NCBI GenBank assembly: GCA_964545205.1
Contig: CAZJFH010000016.1
Span: 18,273 to 82,272 of the forward strand
Source of the DNA: CAZJFH01 sp964545205
Lineage (GTDB): Bacteria; Pseudomonadota; Alphaproteobacteria; Rhodospirillales; Magnetospirillaceae
DNA length: 64,000 bases
Direction of reading: 5' to 3'
Numbering within the stretch: position 1 is the stretch's first letter; each line of letters starts with the position of its first letter. The notes below the pieces were generated by a model. It did no database searches and had not been told where the DNA came from. It saw nothing but the letters and a program-made list of their open reading frames with translations. Shown in pieces: positions 42,994 through 52,261 of the stretch. The translations under genes were made by a program, and so were the position numbers.

Positions 42994-45131
42994 GCCGCGA
43001 GCCTGCGGCGCAGCCGCTCGGCCAGGCGCTGGTGCCAGCGCGGATTCTCGACCACCGTGATCTCGTGGAACGACGGGCACAGCCGCGCCGCGTGCGCGAC
43101 CTCGCCGCAGACGCCGCAGCCGACGCAGCCCGCGTCGACATGCGCCACCGGCGCGTCGCGCAGGGGATCGGGATTGTCCTTGATCGTCAGCGACGGACAG
43201 CCCGACAGCCGGATGCAGGAATGGTCGCCGGTGCACAGGGCGTCGTCGACGCCGTAGCGCACCCGCGTCACCGGCCGGCCGGCGGCGCGGCGGCCGGCAT
43301 CCGCGGCGCGCACCCGGCGCTGGCGCGCCAGCTGGCATTCGCCCTCGGCGACGACCACCTTGAGGCCGCCGGCCGGGCTCGTCAGCGCCTCGCGCAGCAG
43401 CTTGGTCACCCGCCGCACCGAATAGCTGCGCACCCGGCGCACCCAGGGCACGCCCAGCGCCCGCAGGGCGCGCACGATGTCGAGGCGCGGGCCCGGCCCG
43501 CGGCGCTCGCGGCTCGACGGGATCGCCTGGGCGCCGGTGGCCGAGCTGTAGCCGTTGTCGAGCACCACCAGCACCGAGTCGTCGCCGTTGAAGCTCGCGC
43601 CGGCGACGCCGGTCAGCAGGCCGTTGTGCCAGAAGCCGCCGTCGCCCATGACGCTGACCGGCCGTCGCGCCTGCACCGCCGAGACCGCGCCGGCGGCGGC
43701 CAGCGACATGCCGTAGCCGAGAATGGTGTTGCCGGAGTTGAACGGCGGCAGGGTGCCGAGCGAGTGGCAGCCGATGTCGGCCGAGACGTGCACGCGGCCG
43801 GTCTCGCGCTGGGCCAGCTTGAGCGCCGCGAACACCGGCCGCTCCGGGCAGCCGGTGCAGAAGGACGGCGGTCGCGCCGGCAAGGCGCCGCCGATCAGCT
43901 CGGCCGCCAGGCGACGACGCGCCGTCGCGGCCTCGGCCAGGGCGGCGCCGGCGCCGGCCGCGACGCCGTGGCGCGACATGAACGCCGCCAGGCCGCCGAG
44001 CAGCGCCTCGCCGCCCAGTTCGCCCGCCGCCGGCAGGACGTCGCGCCCGGAGACGGCGGCGTCGACGCCGGCGCCGCGCAGGATGGCGCCGACCGACCGC
44101 TCGACGTATTCCGGCGCGCCCTCCTCGACCACCAGCACGCCGCGCCGGCCGCGGCAGAACGCGGCGATCTGGTCGGGCAGCAGCGGATAGGCGACGTTGA
44201 GCACCAGCAGCGGCACCCGCGTGCCGCCCAGCCGGTCGGCGAGGCCGAGCCGCGCCAGCTGCGCCACCACGCCGTTGTAGAGGCCGCCGAGCACGATGAC
44301 GCCGATCTCGGCCAGGTCGCCGTCGAACACCTCGTTGAGGCCGTGCGCGGCGATGTAGTCGCGCGCCGCCGGCAGCCGCCGGGCCGCCTTGTCGCGTTCG
44401 TGGGCGAAGGTCGACGGCGGATGGCTGAGCCGGCCATAGTCGAAGGCGGCCGGCTCGGCGATGGGCTGGCGCCGCGACGCGGCGGCGGGGCGGTTGTCCT
44501 TGGCGACGAAGCTGCCGAACAGATGGCAGGCGCGGATGCGAAGCTGCAGCATCACCGGGCTCGACGAGGCTTCCGACAGCGCGAAGCCGTGCTCGACCAT
44601 GTCGACGATGGTCGGCAGGTCGGGGCGCGGATCGAGCAGCCAGATCGACGACTTCTCGGCGAAGGCGTAGGTGCGTTCCTGGATGACGCTGGCGCCCTCG
44701 CCGTAATCCTCGCCGACGACGATCAGGGCGCCGCCGGTGACGCCGGCCGAGGCCAGGTTCGACAGGCCGTCGGCGGCGACGTTGGTGCCGACGACCGACT
44801 TCCACGTCACCGCGCCGCGCACCGGATAGGCGATCGAGGCGCCGAGCAGCGCGGCGGCGGCGGCTTCGTTGGCGCAGGTCTCGAGATGGACGCCGAGTTC
44901 GTCGAGCAGGTCTCCGGCCTGGACCATGACGTCGAGCAGATGGCTGACCGGCGCGCCCTGATAGCCGCCGACATAGGACACGCCCGACTGCAGCAGCGCC
45001 TTGGTCACCGCCAGGATGGCCTCGCCGTGGAAGATCGCGCCGTCGCCGAGGCGCAGCTTCTCGACTTCGGTGCTGAACGAGACTTCCATCGCCGGCCCTC
45101 GCGGAACTTGGATCGCCTCCAATTCGCGCAT
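42990..45131 (-). CDS. iorA: Indolepyruvate ferredoxin oxidoreductase, alpha subunit
   Basis: 713 residues. It contains the pyrimidine-binding domain (FHGEAILAVTKALLQSG, GGYQGAPVSHL), the thiamine-diphosphate motif (VMGDGGFWHNGLLTG) and a C-terminal ferredoxin domain (CTGDHSCIRLSGCP and CVGCGVCGEV). It oxidises indolepyruvate or related aryl pyruvates. An internal ATG at 45089 with GAGGG upstream is an equally possible start (14 residues shorter). It diverges from the DUF3237-TRAP operon, sharing a control region, and lies beside a complex that could use its reduced ferredoxin. Confidence 0.88.
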   Translation of the reverse strand: MRELEAIQVPRGPAMEVSFSTEVEKLRLGDGAIFHGEAILAVTKALLQSGVSYVGGYQGAPVSHLLDVMVQAGDLLDELGVHLETCANEAAAAALLGASIAYPVRGAVTWKSVVGTNVAADGLSNLASAGVTGGALIVVGEDYGEGASVIQERTYAFAEKSSIWLLDPRPDLPTIVDMVEHGFALSEASSSPVMLQLRIRACHLFGSFVAKDNRPAAASRRQPIAEPAAFDYGRLSHPPSTFAHERDKAARRLPAARDYIAAHGLNEVFDGDLAEIGVIVLGGLYNGVVAQLARLGLADRLGGTRVPLLVLNVAYPLLPDQIAAFCRGRRGVLVVEEGAPEYVERSVGAILRGAGVDAAVSGRDVLPAAGELGGEALLGGLAAFMSRHGVAAGAGAALAEAATARRRLAAELIGGALPARPPSFCTGCPERPVFAALKLAQRETGRVHVSADIGCHSLGTLPPFNSGNTILGYGMSLAAAGAVSAVQARRPVSVMGDGGFWHNGLLTGVAGASFNGDDSVLVVLDNGYSSATGAQAIPSSRERRGPGPRLDIVRALRALGVPWVRRVRSYSVRRVTKLLREALTSPAGGLKVVVAEGECQLARQRRVRAADAGRRAAGRPVTRVRYGVDDALCTGDHSCIRLSGCPSLTIKDNPDPLRDAPVAHVDAGCVGCGVCGEVAHAARLCPSFHEITVVENPRWHQRLAERLRRRLAA

Positions 45132-45143
45132 GGTCGCGCGGCG

Positions 45144-45223
45144 ATTGTTGGGGTGTCAAACGTTTTTCAAGGCCTCATACGTTTGGGGGTATCCGCTCGG
45201 CGACCGTTGCCGGCCCCAACAAT
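45144..45223. promoter_or_regulatory. Divergent control region of iorAB and the TRAP operon with symmetric operators
   Basis: ATTGTTGGGG (45144-45153) and CCCCAACAAT (45214-45223) are a perfect 10-base inverted repeat about 60 bases apart, one near each gene start. A further CAACAAT lies at 45233-45239, and an inner pair CAAACG (45157-45162)/CGTTTG (45180-45185) lies between them. A single regulator bound at both would link the two operons. Confidence 0.6.
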
Positions 45224-45252
45224 GAATGTTATCAACAATGAAGGAGGTCGCC

Positions 45253-45702
45253 GTGCAGTCCGAACCGCTGTTCACTGTCGAGGTCACGCTGGCGGCGCCG
45301 GTCTCCGTTGGGGATACCGGCCGCGGCGAACGGCGCATGGTCGGGATCACCGGCGGCCGCTTCGCCGGCCCCGCCGCCGCCGGACGGGTGCTGCCCGGCG
45401 GCGCCGACTGGCAATTGCTGCGCCGCGACGGCATCGCCGAGATCGAGGCGCGCTACCTGCTCGAGACCGACGACGGCATCCGCGTCCAGGTGCGCAGCGA
45501 AGGCGTCCGCCATGGCCCGCCGGCGGTGATGGACGCGCTCGCCCGCGGCGAGGCGCCGGACCCGGCAAGCTACTATTTCCGCACGGCCCTGCGCTTCGAG
45601 GCGCCGGACGGCGCGCTCGGCTGGCTGAACGGCGCCCTCGCCTTCGGCATCGGCGAGCGCCTGCCCGACCTCGTGCGCCTGCAGGTCCACCGCGTGCTGT
45701 GA
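45253..45702 (+). CDS. DUF3237 family protein
   Basis: About 149 residues. The start is set by AAGGAGG (45240-45246), six bases before a GTG at 45253; the ATGs at 45226 and 45238 have no ribosome site. The family (FTVEVTLAAPVSVGDTGRGERRM, ITGGRFAGPA, YYFRTALRFEA) has no proven activity but is often found with TRAP transporters and catabolic enzymes. It leads the TRAP operon here. Confidence 0.78.
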   Translation: MQSEPLFTVEVTLAAPVSVGDTGRGERRMVGITGGRFAGPAAAGRVLPGGADWQLLRRDGIAEIEARYLLETDDGIRVQVRSEGVRHGPPAVMDALARGEAPDPASYYFRTALRFEAPDGALGWLNGALAFGIGERLPDLVRLQVHRVL

Positions 45703-45785
45703 CGAGAGCCAAACCGCCTCGGGGAACGCCCGCGAGGCGGCAACGAAGGGGAAATCATCCCCGCGACACTGGGAGGAAGCAGATC

Positions 45786-46802
45786 ATGTTGAAGACAATC
45801 GCGGCCGGGAGTCTGCTCGCGCTCGGCCTGGTCCTGCCGGCGCAAGCCGAAGACGTCACCATGCGCTTCGCGCACTGGCTGCCGGAGAAGCATCCGGCGC
45901 ACACCACCGGCTTCAAGCCGTGGGCGGACTCGATCACCGAGGCGTCCGGCGGCAGCATCAAGTTCGACTTCTACCCGGCCCAGCAGCTCGGCGCCGCCAA
46001 GGACCACTACGACATGGCCCGCGACGGCATCGCCGACGTCACCTGGATCAACGTCGGCTACCAGCCGGGGCGGTTCCCGATCGTCACCGCCGGCGAGCTG
46101 CCGTTCCTGATCGACAACGCCAAGGCCGGCTCGCGCGCCATCGACGAATGGTACCGCCCCTACGCCGCCAAGGAGATGAACGACGTCCAGTACTGCATGG
46201 TGCACCTGCTCGATCCCGGCACCCTGCACTCGAAGACCAAGATCACCCATCCCGATCAGGTCAAGGGCATGAACATCCGCCCGGCCAACGCGACCACCGG
46301 CCGCTGGGCCACCGAACTGGGCGGCGCCAGCGTCCAGGTGGCGGCGCCCGAGGCGCGCGAGGCGCTGGCCAAGGGCACGGCCGACGCCATCTTCTTCCCG
46401 CACGACTCCATGTACATCTTCGGCATGGACAAGGTGGCGAAGTACCACATCGACACGCCGATGTACGTGACGGTGTTCGCGATCGTCATGAACAAGAACA
46501 CCTACCAGTCGCTGTCGCCGGAGCAGAAGAAGGTCGTCGACTCGCACTGCACCAGCGAATGGGCCGAGAAGATCTCGACCGGCTGGGCCGACGCCGAGCA
46601 GAAGGGCCGCGCCAAGATGGTCGCCGATCCCAGCCACACCCTGTCGGTGCCGACGCCGGAGGAGAAGGCGGCGTGGAAGAAGTCGGCCGAGCCGCTGGAG
46701 AAGGCCTGGGCGGCCGACGTCAGGAAGCTCGGCTTGGACCCCGACAAGCTGATCGGCGATCTGCGCTCGACGCTGCAGAAGCATGGCTCGCTGGTCGACT
46801 GA
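45786..46802 (+). CDS. dctP: TRAP transporter substrate-binding protein, DctP family
   Basis: 338 residues with a signal peptide ending in PAQAE. The DctP pattern is clear: MRFAHWLPEKHPAHT, then the conserved Arg region GMNIRPANATTGRW that binds the carboxylate, then AIVMNKNTYQSLSPEQKK. It captures an organic acid in the periplasm for the membrane subunits that follow. The associated hydroxyacid oxidase suggests an alpha-hydroxy acid; the ligand is not shown by the sequence. Confidence 0.9.
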   Translation: MLKTIAAGSLLALGLVLPAQAEDVTMRFAHWLPEKHPAHTTGFKPWADSITEASGGSIKFDFYPAQQLGAAKDHYDMARDGIADVTWINVGYQPGRFPIVTAGELPFLIDNAKAGSRAIDEWYRPYAAKEMNDVQYCMVHLLDPGTLHSKTKITHPDQVKGMNIRPANATTGRWATELGGASVQVAAPEAREALAKGTADAIFFPHDSMYIFGMDKVAKYHIDTPMYVTVFAIVMNKNTYQSLSPEQKKVVDSHCTSEWAEKISTGWADAEQKGRAKMVADPSHTLSVPTPEEKAAWKKSAEPLEKAWAADVRKLGLDPDKLIGDLRSTLQKHGSLVD

Positions 46803-46841
46803 GGTGACCACGGTCCGCCGCAGGCGGTCGCGCGTCCGGAC

Positions 46842-47348
46842 ATGAGCCCGCGCGACCGCATCGAGAGGCTGGCGCGGGCGATCGAGTCCGTCGCCGGCCT
46901 GCTGCTAGGAGCGGTGACGGTGCTGATCTTCGGCACGGCGACGCTGCGCTATTCGCTCGGCGTCGCCGTGCCGGACGGCTTCGACATCGCCCGGCTGCTG
47001 CTCGGAGTCACCATCCTGTGGGGGCTGGCCAGCGCCAGCTTCCGCGACAGCCACATCAAGGTCGATTTCGTCTGGGCGCTGGCCGGCCGCCGCGGCCGCC
47101 GGGCGATGGCGCTGGTCTCCGAACTGGTGGTGCTGGCCTTCGTCGGCCTGTTCGCCTGGATGCTGTTCTCGGCGGTCGAGAGCGCCTTCGCCTCGGGCCA
47201 GGAGACCTTCGACCTGCGGCTGCCGGTGTGGCCGTTCTACGGCCTGGCCTGGCTCGGCGTCGCCGCGGCGTTCCTGATGGTGCTGTCGCGGCTGGTGCTG
47301 ATCGTCGGCTTCGGCGCCGCGCCGCAGGAGGACGGGACGTATGATTGA
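46842..47348 (+). CDS. dctQ: TRAP transporter small membrane subunit, DctQ family
   Basis: 168 residues with four membrane helices and the DctQ phrase SFRDSHIKVDFV. It pairs with DctM, with which it overlaps by 8 bases. Confidence 0.88.
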   Translation: MSPRDRIERLARAIESVAGLLLGAVTVLIFGTATLRYSLGVAVPDGFDIARLLLGVTILWGLASASFRDSHIKVDFVWALAGRRGRRAMALVSELVVLAFVGLFAWMLFSAVESAFASGQETFDLRLPVWPFYGLAWLGVAAAFLMVLSRLVLIVGFGAAPQEDGTYD

Positions 47349-48645
47349 CCGCGATACCGTCGCCATCGGCGGCTTCGTCGCCTTGTTCGCGCTGATGCTG
47401 CTGCGGGTGCCGATCGGCATCGCCATGGGCGTGGTCGGGGTCGGCGGCTTCGCGACCATCGCCGGCATCGACCCGGCCCTGCGGCTGCTGGCGCTGTCGC
47501 CGCTGCGCACGGTGACGGACTACAATCTCAGCGTCATCCCGATGTTCATCCTGATGGGCGCCTTCGCCACCGCCAGCGGCATGAGCCGCGAGCTGTTCCG
47601 CGCCGGCAACGCCTGGCTGGGGGCGCGGCGCGGCGGCCTGGCGATGGCGACGGTGGCGTCCTGCGCCGGCTTCGCCGCGATCTGCGGCTCGTCGGTGGCC
47701 ACCGCGGCGACGATGACCAAGATCGCGCTGCCGGAGATGCGGCGCTTCGGCTATTCCGACAGCCTGGCGACCGGGGTGATCGCCGCCGGCGGCACGCTCG
47801 GCATCCTGATCCCGCCGTCGGTGGTGCTGGTGGTCTACGCCTACATCACCGAACAGGACGTCGGCAAACTGTTCATCGCCGGCGTCATCCCCGGCCTGCT
47901 GGCGGTGGCGCTGCAGCTCGGCACCGTGTGGCTGATGGGCGTGGCCGACCCCGCCAACGTGCCGAAGGGCAGTCCGACCAGCCTGCGCGACAAGTTCGAC
48001 TCGCTGCGCGGCGTCTGGGCGGTGGCGCTGCTGTTCGTCGTCATCATCGGCGGCATCTACATCGGCCTCGTCACCCCGGTCGAGGCGGCCGCGCTCGGCG
48101 CCGTGGCGACCTGGGTGGTCGGCGTGGCGCGGCGCCGGCTCGGCGTCGGCGCGGCCCTGGGCTGCCTGGTCGAGGCGCTGCGCACCTCGGTGGCGATCTT
48201 CACCATCCTGATCGGAGCGCTGCTGTTCGGCTATTTCCTGGCCATCACCCAGACGCCGCAGAAGGTCACCGACTTCCTGGTCGGCCTCGATCTCGGCGCC
48301 TACGGCACCATGGTGCTGATCCTGGCGTTCTTCCTGGTGATGGGCTGCGTCCTCGACGCGATGGCGATGATCATCCTGCTGGTGCCGATCATCTTTCCCG
48401 TCGTCACCCAGCTCGGCTTCGATCCGATCTGGTTCGGCATCATCATCGTCGTCACCGTCGAGCTCGGGCTGATCACGCCGCCGGTCGGCATGAACGTGTT
48501 CGTCATCAAATCGGTGGCGCCCGACACCACGCTGTCGGGCATCTTCCGCGGCGTGGCGCCGTTCGTCGCCTGCGACGTGGTGCGGCTCGGCCTGCTGCTG
48601 GCCTTCCCGGCGCTGGCGCTGGTGCTGCCGGCGCAGATGGGCTGA
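47341..48645 (+). CDS. dctM: TRAP transporter large membrane subunit, DctM family
   Basis: 434 residues, about twelve helices, with DctM hallmarks (SVIPMFILMGAFA, GGTLGILIPPSVVLVVYAY, LIPIIFP-like VPIIFPVVTQLGFDP, LITPPVGMNVFVIK). It carries out sodium-driven uptake of the DctP-bound acid. The gene ends one base before the hydroxyacid oxidase gene. Confidence 0.92.
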   Translation: MIDRDTVAIGGFVALFALMLLRVPIGIAMGVVGVGGFATIAGIDPALRLLALSPLRTVTDYNLSVIPMFILMGAFATASGMSRELFRAGNAWLGARRGGLAMATVASCAGFAAICGSSVATAATMTKIALPEMRRFGYSDSLATGVIAAGGTLGILIPPSVVLVVYAYITEQDVGKLFIAGVIPGLLAVALQLGTVWLMGVADPANVPKGSPTSLRDKFDSLRGVWAVALLFVVIIGGIYIGLVTPVEAAALGAVATWVVGVARRRLGVGAALGCLVEALRTSVAIFTILIGALLFGYFLAITQTPQKVTDFLVGLDLGAYGTMVLILAFFLVMGCVLDAMAMIILLVPIIFPVVTQLGFDPIWFGIIIVVTVELGLITPPVGMNVFVIKSVAPDTTLSGIFRGVAPFVACDVVRLGLLLAFPALALVLPAQMG

Positions 48646-48646
48646 C

Positions 48647-49801
48647 ATGGCCGGGCTGGCCGCGGCGGCCTCGATCGACGACCTGCGCCGGCGCGCGCGG
48701 CGGCGGCTGCCGCGCATGGTGTTCGACTTCCTCGACGGCGGCGCCGAGAGCGAGACCAACATGGCGCGCAACCGCCGCGCCTTCGAGGCCGCGACCCTGA
48801 AGCCGCGCGCCCTGGTCGACGTCAGCCGCCGCGACGCCTCGGCGGCGCTGTTCGGGCGCGTCTGGCGCTGTCCGGTCGGCATCGCGCCGATCGGGCTGGC
48901 CAATCTCGCCTGGCCGGGCGCCGACCTCGCCTTCGCCCGCGCCGCCGCGCGCGCCGGCGCGCCCTACGTCTTCGGCACCGCCGGCACCACCGCGTTGGAG
49001 ACGATCGCCGAGGCCGCGGAAGGCCGCGCGTGGTTCCAGCTCTACGTCTCGACCGACGACGCCATCACCGCCGACCTGATGGACCGGGCCGAGGCGGCCG
49101 GCTACGAGGTGCTGGTGGTCACCGTCGACGTGCCAGTCCCCGGCAAGCGCGACCGCGACATCCGCAACGGCTTCGGCCTGCCGCTGCGGCTTTCGGCGGC
49201 CGATCTGCTCGACTTCGCGCTGCACCCGGCCTGGTCGCTGGCGACCCTGCGTGCCGGGCCGCCGCGCTTCGAGACCCTGGCCCGCTATGCGCCGCCGGGC
49301 AGCGGCGTGCAGTCGCTGGCGGCGTTCATGGCGGCGCAGATCTCCGGCGCCTTCGACCGGGCGCATCTGGCGCGGCTGCGCGAGCGCTGGAAGGGCCGGC
49401 TGGTGGTCAAGGGCATCCTGGCGCCCGAGGACGCCGTCGCCTGCCGCGACGCCGGCGCCGACGGCGTCATCGTCTCCAACCACGGCGGCCGCCAGCTCGA
49501 CGGCGGCCCGGCGTCGCTGGAGGCGCTGCCGGCGGTGCGGGCGGCGGTCGGCGCCGATTTCGCGGTGATGCTCGACAGCGGCATCCGCCGCGGCGCCGAC
49601 GTGGTCCGCGCCCGCGCCCTGGGCGCCGACCTGGTCTTCTCGGGCCGCAGCTTCCTCTACGGCGTCGCCGCCGGCGGCGAAGCCGGAGTCGATCGCGCCT
49701 TCGCCATCCTGACCCAGGAGCTCGACCGCGCCCTCGGCCAGATCGGGCGACCGCGCCTGGCCGAGGTCGAAGCGGCGTCGCTCTGGCCCCCGGCCGGCTG
49801 A
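48647..49801 (+). CDS. FMN-dependent alpha-hydroxyacid dehydrogenase (LldD / mandelate dehydrogenase type)
   Basis: 384 residues forming a TIM barrel. FMN and catalytic signatures are intact: GIAPIGLANLAWPGAD, WFQLYVSTDD, Lys in VVKGI, the catalytic His in SNHGGRQLDGG and Arg in DSGIRRG. The family oxidises L-lactate, glycolate, mandelate and similar acids to 2-oxo acids. Last gene of the TRAP operon, so it likely handles the imported acid. Its 2-oxo acid product would suit IorAB, encoded divergently. Confidence 0.9.
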   Translation: MAGLAAAASIDDLRRRARRRLPRMVFDFLDGGAESETNMARNRRAFEAATLKPRALVDVSRRDASAALFGRVWRCPVGIAPIGLANLAWPGADLAFARAAARAGAPYVFGTAGTTALETIAEAAEGRAWFQLYVSTDDAITADLMDRAEAAGYEVLVVTVDVPVPGKRDRDIRNGFGLPLRLSAADLLDFALHPAWSLATLRAGPPRFETLARYAPPGSGVQSLAAFMAAQISGAFDRAHLARLRERWKGRLVVKGILAPEDAVACRDAGADGVIVSNHGGRQLDGGPASLEALPAVRAAVGADFAVMLDSGIRRGADVVRARALGADLVFSGRSFLYGVAAGGEAGVDRAFAILTQELDRALGQIGRPRLAEVEAASLWPPAG

Positions 49802-49829
49802 GGCGCACGCGGGCGGCGGGCGGCCGCCT

Positions 49830-51029
49830 CTACGCCGCCGCGTCCGGGCGCAGGCCGTTGCGCGCCGGCGTCCCGAGGCGATCGAGCCGGCCGTTGAGCA
49901 GCAGCGACAGCAACGCCACGCGGCGGACCAGCCCGAAATGCACGGCCAGCGGCAGGGCCGTTCCGCACAGCAGCACGACGGCCGCCTTCGGCCCCGCCCC
50001 CCACGAGAAGCCGGTCAGCGCCGCGCCGACCGCGACCACGACCGGGTGGTGCAGCAGATAGACGGTGTAGGCGCTGTCGGCGAGCCGGCGCCACAGCGCC
50101 CCGCCGCGGCGGAACAGCCGCTCGAACACGACCAGGGCGGCGTGGACGTAGCCCAGCGTCAGGCTGGCGAAGGCGACGTTGTCGAGGATCGCGGCGACGG
50201 GTGGCGGCAGGGCCGCGCCGGCGGGCGCCGCCTCGGCGGCGAGCCCGGCGGCCAGGCCGAGCCACCCCCAGGCGAGGAACGCCCGATAGGCTCCGGGCGC
50301 GGCGAACAGGACGTGGCCGAGGGCGAAGAACAGCCCGTACCAGACGATGTTGAACGGCGACGGGAACATCGTCGGCTGGGCATAGAACGCCGGATGGAGC
50401 CGCGCCAGCCCGACGGCGGCGAGGAACGTGCCGACGAAGACCAGATAGACGACGGCGAATCCGGCCGGTCCGGCCGGCGGGCGCCAGGCAATCTCGAGGC
50501 GCAGGGCGTCCGCGATCGCCCCCAGCGCCGCGGCCGCGATGAAATACAGCGCCAGGTTCGTCAGGAACCAAAGGTGCAGCACCCAGCCGCCGGACAGCCA
50601 GAAGCCGGCGGACAGCACGACGGCGGGGTCGGTCCCGGTCAGCACCAGCTGCGGCGCGTTGACGACGCTCCCCACCACGGCCAGCGGCACCAGAAGGCGA
50701 AACAGCCGCTTGCGCAACAGCGCGCGGCGGCCGTGGCGGCGCAGGGTCATCGCGCAGAAAAAGCCCGAGAGGACGAAGAACGCGGGCATGCGGAAGGCGT
50801 GGATGGCGTCCGAGACGGCGCCGAACACCCAGGACTGCTGCGGATCGGCGACCAGCCAGCCGCCGCCCTCGCGATAGATGTTGGCGGTGTGCAGCACCAC
50901 GCCGAGAAGCATCAGCGTCGCCCGCAGCGCGTCGAGTTGGGCCCATCGCCCCGTCGGCGGCGCGACCTCCCGGGCGGCGCGCGCCCCGGCATTGGTCGCG
51001 CCGTGCCGCCGAACACTCGTCCCGGTCAT
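49830..51029 (-). CDS. Acyltransferase family 3 membrane protein
   Basis: 399 residues with about ten helices. The acyltransferase_3 opening is present (LDALRATLMLLGVVLHTANIY with the catalytic-type His, then FRMPAFFVLSGFF). Such proteins move acyl groups, often acetyl or succinyl, onto sugars or glycans at the membrane. The acceptor is not predictable. It stands alone, convergent with the TRAP operon. Confidence 0.8.
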   Translation of the reverse strand: MTGTSVRRHGATNAGARAAREVAPPTGRWAQLDALRATLMLLGVVLHTANIYREGGGWLVADPQQSWVFGAVSDAIHAFRMPAFFVLSGFFCAMTLRRHGRRALLRKRLFRLLVPLAVVGSVVNAPQLVLTGTDPAVVLSAGFWLSGGWVLHLWFLTNLALYFIAAAALGAIADALRLEIAWRPPAGPAGFAVVYLVFVGTFLAAVGLARLHPAFYAQPTMFPSPFNIVWYGLFFALGHVLFAAPGAYRAFLAWGWLGLAAGLAAEAAPAGAALPPPVAAILDNVAFASLTLGYVHAALVVFERLFRRGGALWRRLADSAYTVYLLHHPVVVAVGAALTGFSWGAGPKAAVVLLCGTALPLAVHFGLVRRVALLSLLLNGRLDRLGTPARNGLRPDAAA

Positions 51030-51143
51030 GCCGTGCTCCCCGATGCGTCTGCCTCGACCCGCCGCGCGCGGCGGCCGCGGTCACGGGGGTCAGAGTGTCA
51101 CCGGCGCTGGGAGATCGGTGTGCGCAAGCTGTGACAAGATCGT

Positions 51144-52094
51144 TCAGGGCGCGGCGATGCGCTGCAGTTGCCCGGCGACGGCATCCAGGGTCGGCGTCCC
51201 GACGCCGGCCCGCTCCCCGAGTTCGCGCACCGAATCGAGGATGGCGGCCCGTTCCAGCGGCCGTCCGCGTTCGAAATCCTGCAGCATCGAGGTCTTGACC
51301 GCGCCGAGGGCCGCCGCCGCCGCCAGGCGCTTCTCGACGTCGATTGCCAGCGGCGGGTCGAAGGCCGCCGCCACGGCCAGGGTCTCGGCCATCATCCGCG
51401 ACGCCTGGTCGCGCACGGCGGGCTCGGCGCACAGTTCGGCGACGCCGGCGCGATGGATGACGCTCAGCGGATTGAAGGCGACGTTGCCCAGCAGCTTGGT
51501 CCATACCGCGGCCCTGGCGTTCGCGGCCGGCTCGACCGCGAATCCGGCCGTCGCGAGCACGCGCGCCGCCCGCTCGGCCGCGGCGGCCATCCCGGGATCG
51601 ACCGCGGCGAGCACCAGCCGGTCGCCGCCGTCGTGGCGAATTCGGCCGTCGCCAAGCCGCTCGGCCGTCACGTAGGCGACGCCGGCGAGCACGCGATCGG
51701 GCGGCAGATCGCGCCAGATCCTGCCGTCGGGGTCGACGCTGCGCAGCCGCCACGCCGCCAGGCGATGCGGGAACCACCAGGGAATGCCGTTCTGAACCGC
51801 CAGAAGGGCGCCGCCGGGGGCCAGCAACTCGGCGGCCATCGGCGCGACCGAGGGCAGGTCGTGCGCCTTGACCGCCGTGATCACCAGATCACGGCGGCCG
51901 ATCGTTTCGGGGCGGTCGGACACCGCCGGCGCGGCCTGGATCGGCCCGCCGGCGCCGGTCACGCGCAGCCCGTGCCGGCGCAACGCCGCGACCGCCGAAG
52001 CGCGCGCCAACAGAGCCACGTCGAGCCCCGCCGCCGCCAGCTTCGCCGCCAGCAGTCCGCCGACCGCCCCCGCTCCCACCACCGCCACTCGCAT
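51144..52094 (-). CDS. ApbA/PanE family 2-dehydropantoate 2-reductase-like protein
   Basis: 316 residues. The N-terminal NAD(P) fold (VAVVGAGAVGGLLAAKLAAAG) and the conserved Lys in TAVKAHDLPS and later NPLSVIH region match the ketopantoate reductase family. Many catabolic paralogues reduce or oxidise other hydroxy acids. It diverges from an IclR regulator, which suggests a catabolic role with the TAXI-TRAP operon more than pantothenate synthesis. Confidence 0.82.
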   Translation of the reverse strand: MRVAVVGAGAVGGLLAAKLAAAGLDVALLARASAVAALRRHGLRVTGAGGPIQAAPAVSDRPETIGRRDLVITAVKAHDLPSVAPMAAELLAPGGALLAVQNGIPWWFPHRLAAWRLRSVDPDGRIWRDLPPDRVLAGVAYVTAERLGDGRIRHDGGDRLVLAAVDPGMAAAAERAARVLATAGFAVEPAANARAAVWTKLLGNVAFNPLSVIHRAGVAELCAEPAVRDQASRMMAETLAVAAAFDPPLAIDVEKRLAAAAALGAVKTSMLQDFERGRPLERAAILDSVRELGERAGVGTPTLDAVAGQLQRIAAP

Positions 52095-52154
52095 CCGCGC
52101 CTCCGCGTTCCGCGATCAGCATAGATCGCGGCGCTGCCTCCAACAAGGTAGGTC

Positions 52155-52244
52155 CGACATACGGAACATGGGTATGTCGACGGGCGCGATTTTGTCGTGT
52201 ACGCTGACAAAACTCGCAGGAATGATGGTCCGTATAATGGACCA
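52155..52244. promoter_or_regulatory. Two inverted repeats and a -10 box in the PanE-like/IclR divergent region
   Basis: CGACATAC (52155-52162) pairs exactly with GTATGTCG (52172-52179). TGGTCC (52226-52231) pairs with GGACCA (52239-52244) around GTATAAT, which holds a perfect TATAAT at 52233-52238. Binding of the IclR protein there would block its own promoter. Confidence 0.65.
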
Positions 52245-52261
52245 CGTGGGAGGCGACGGCG

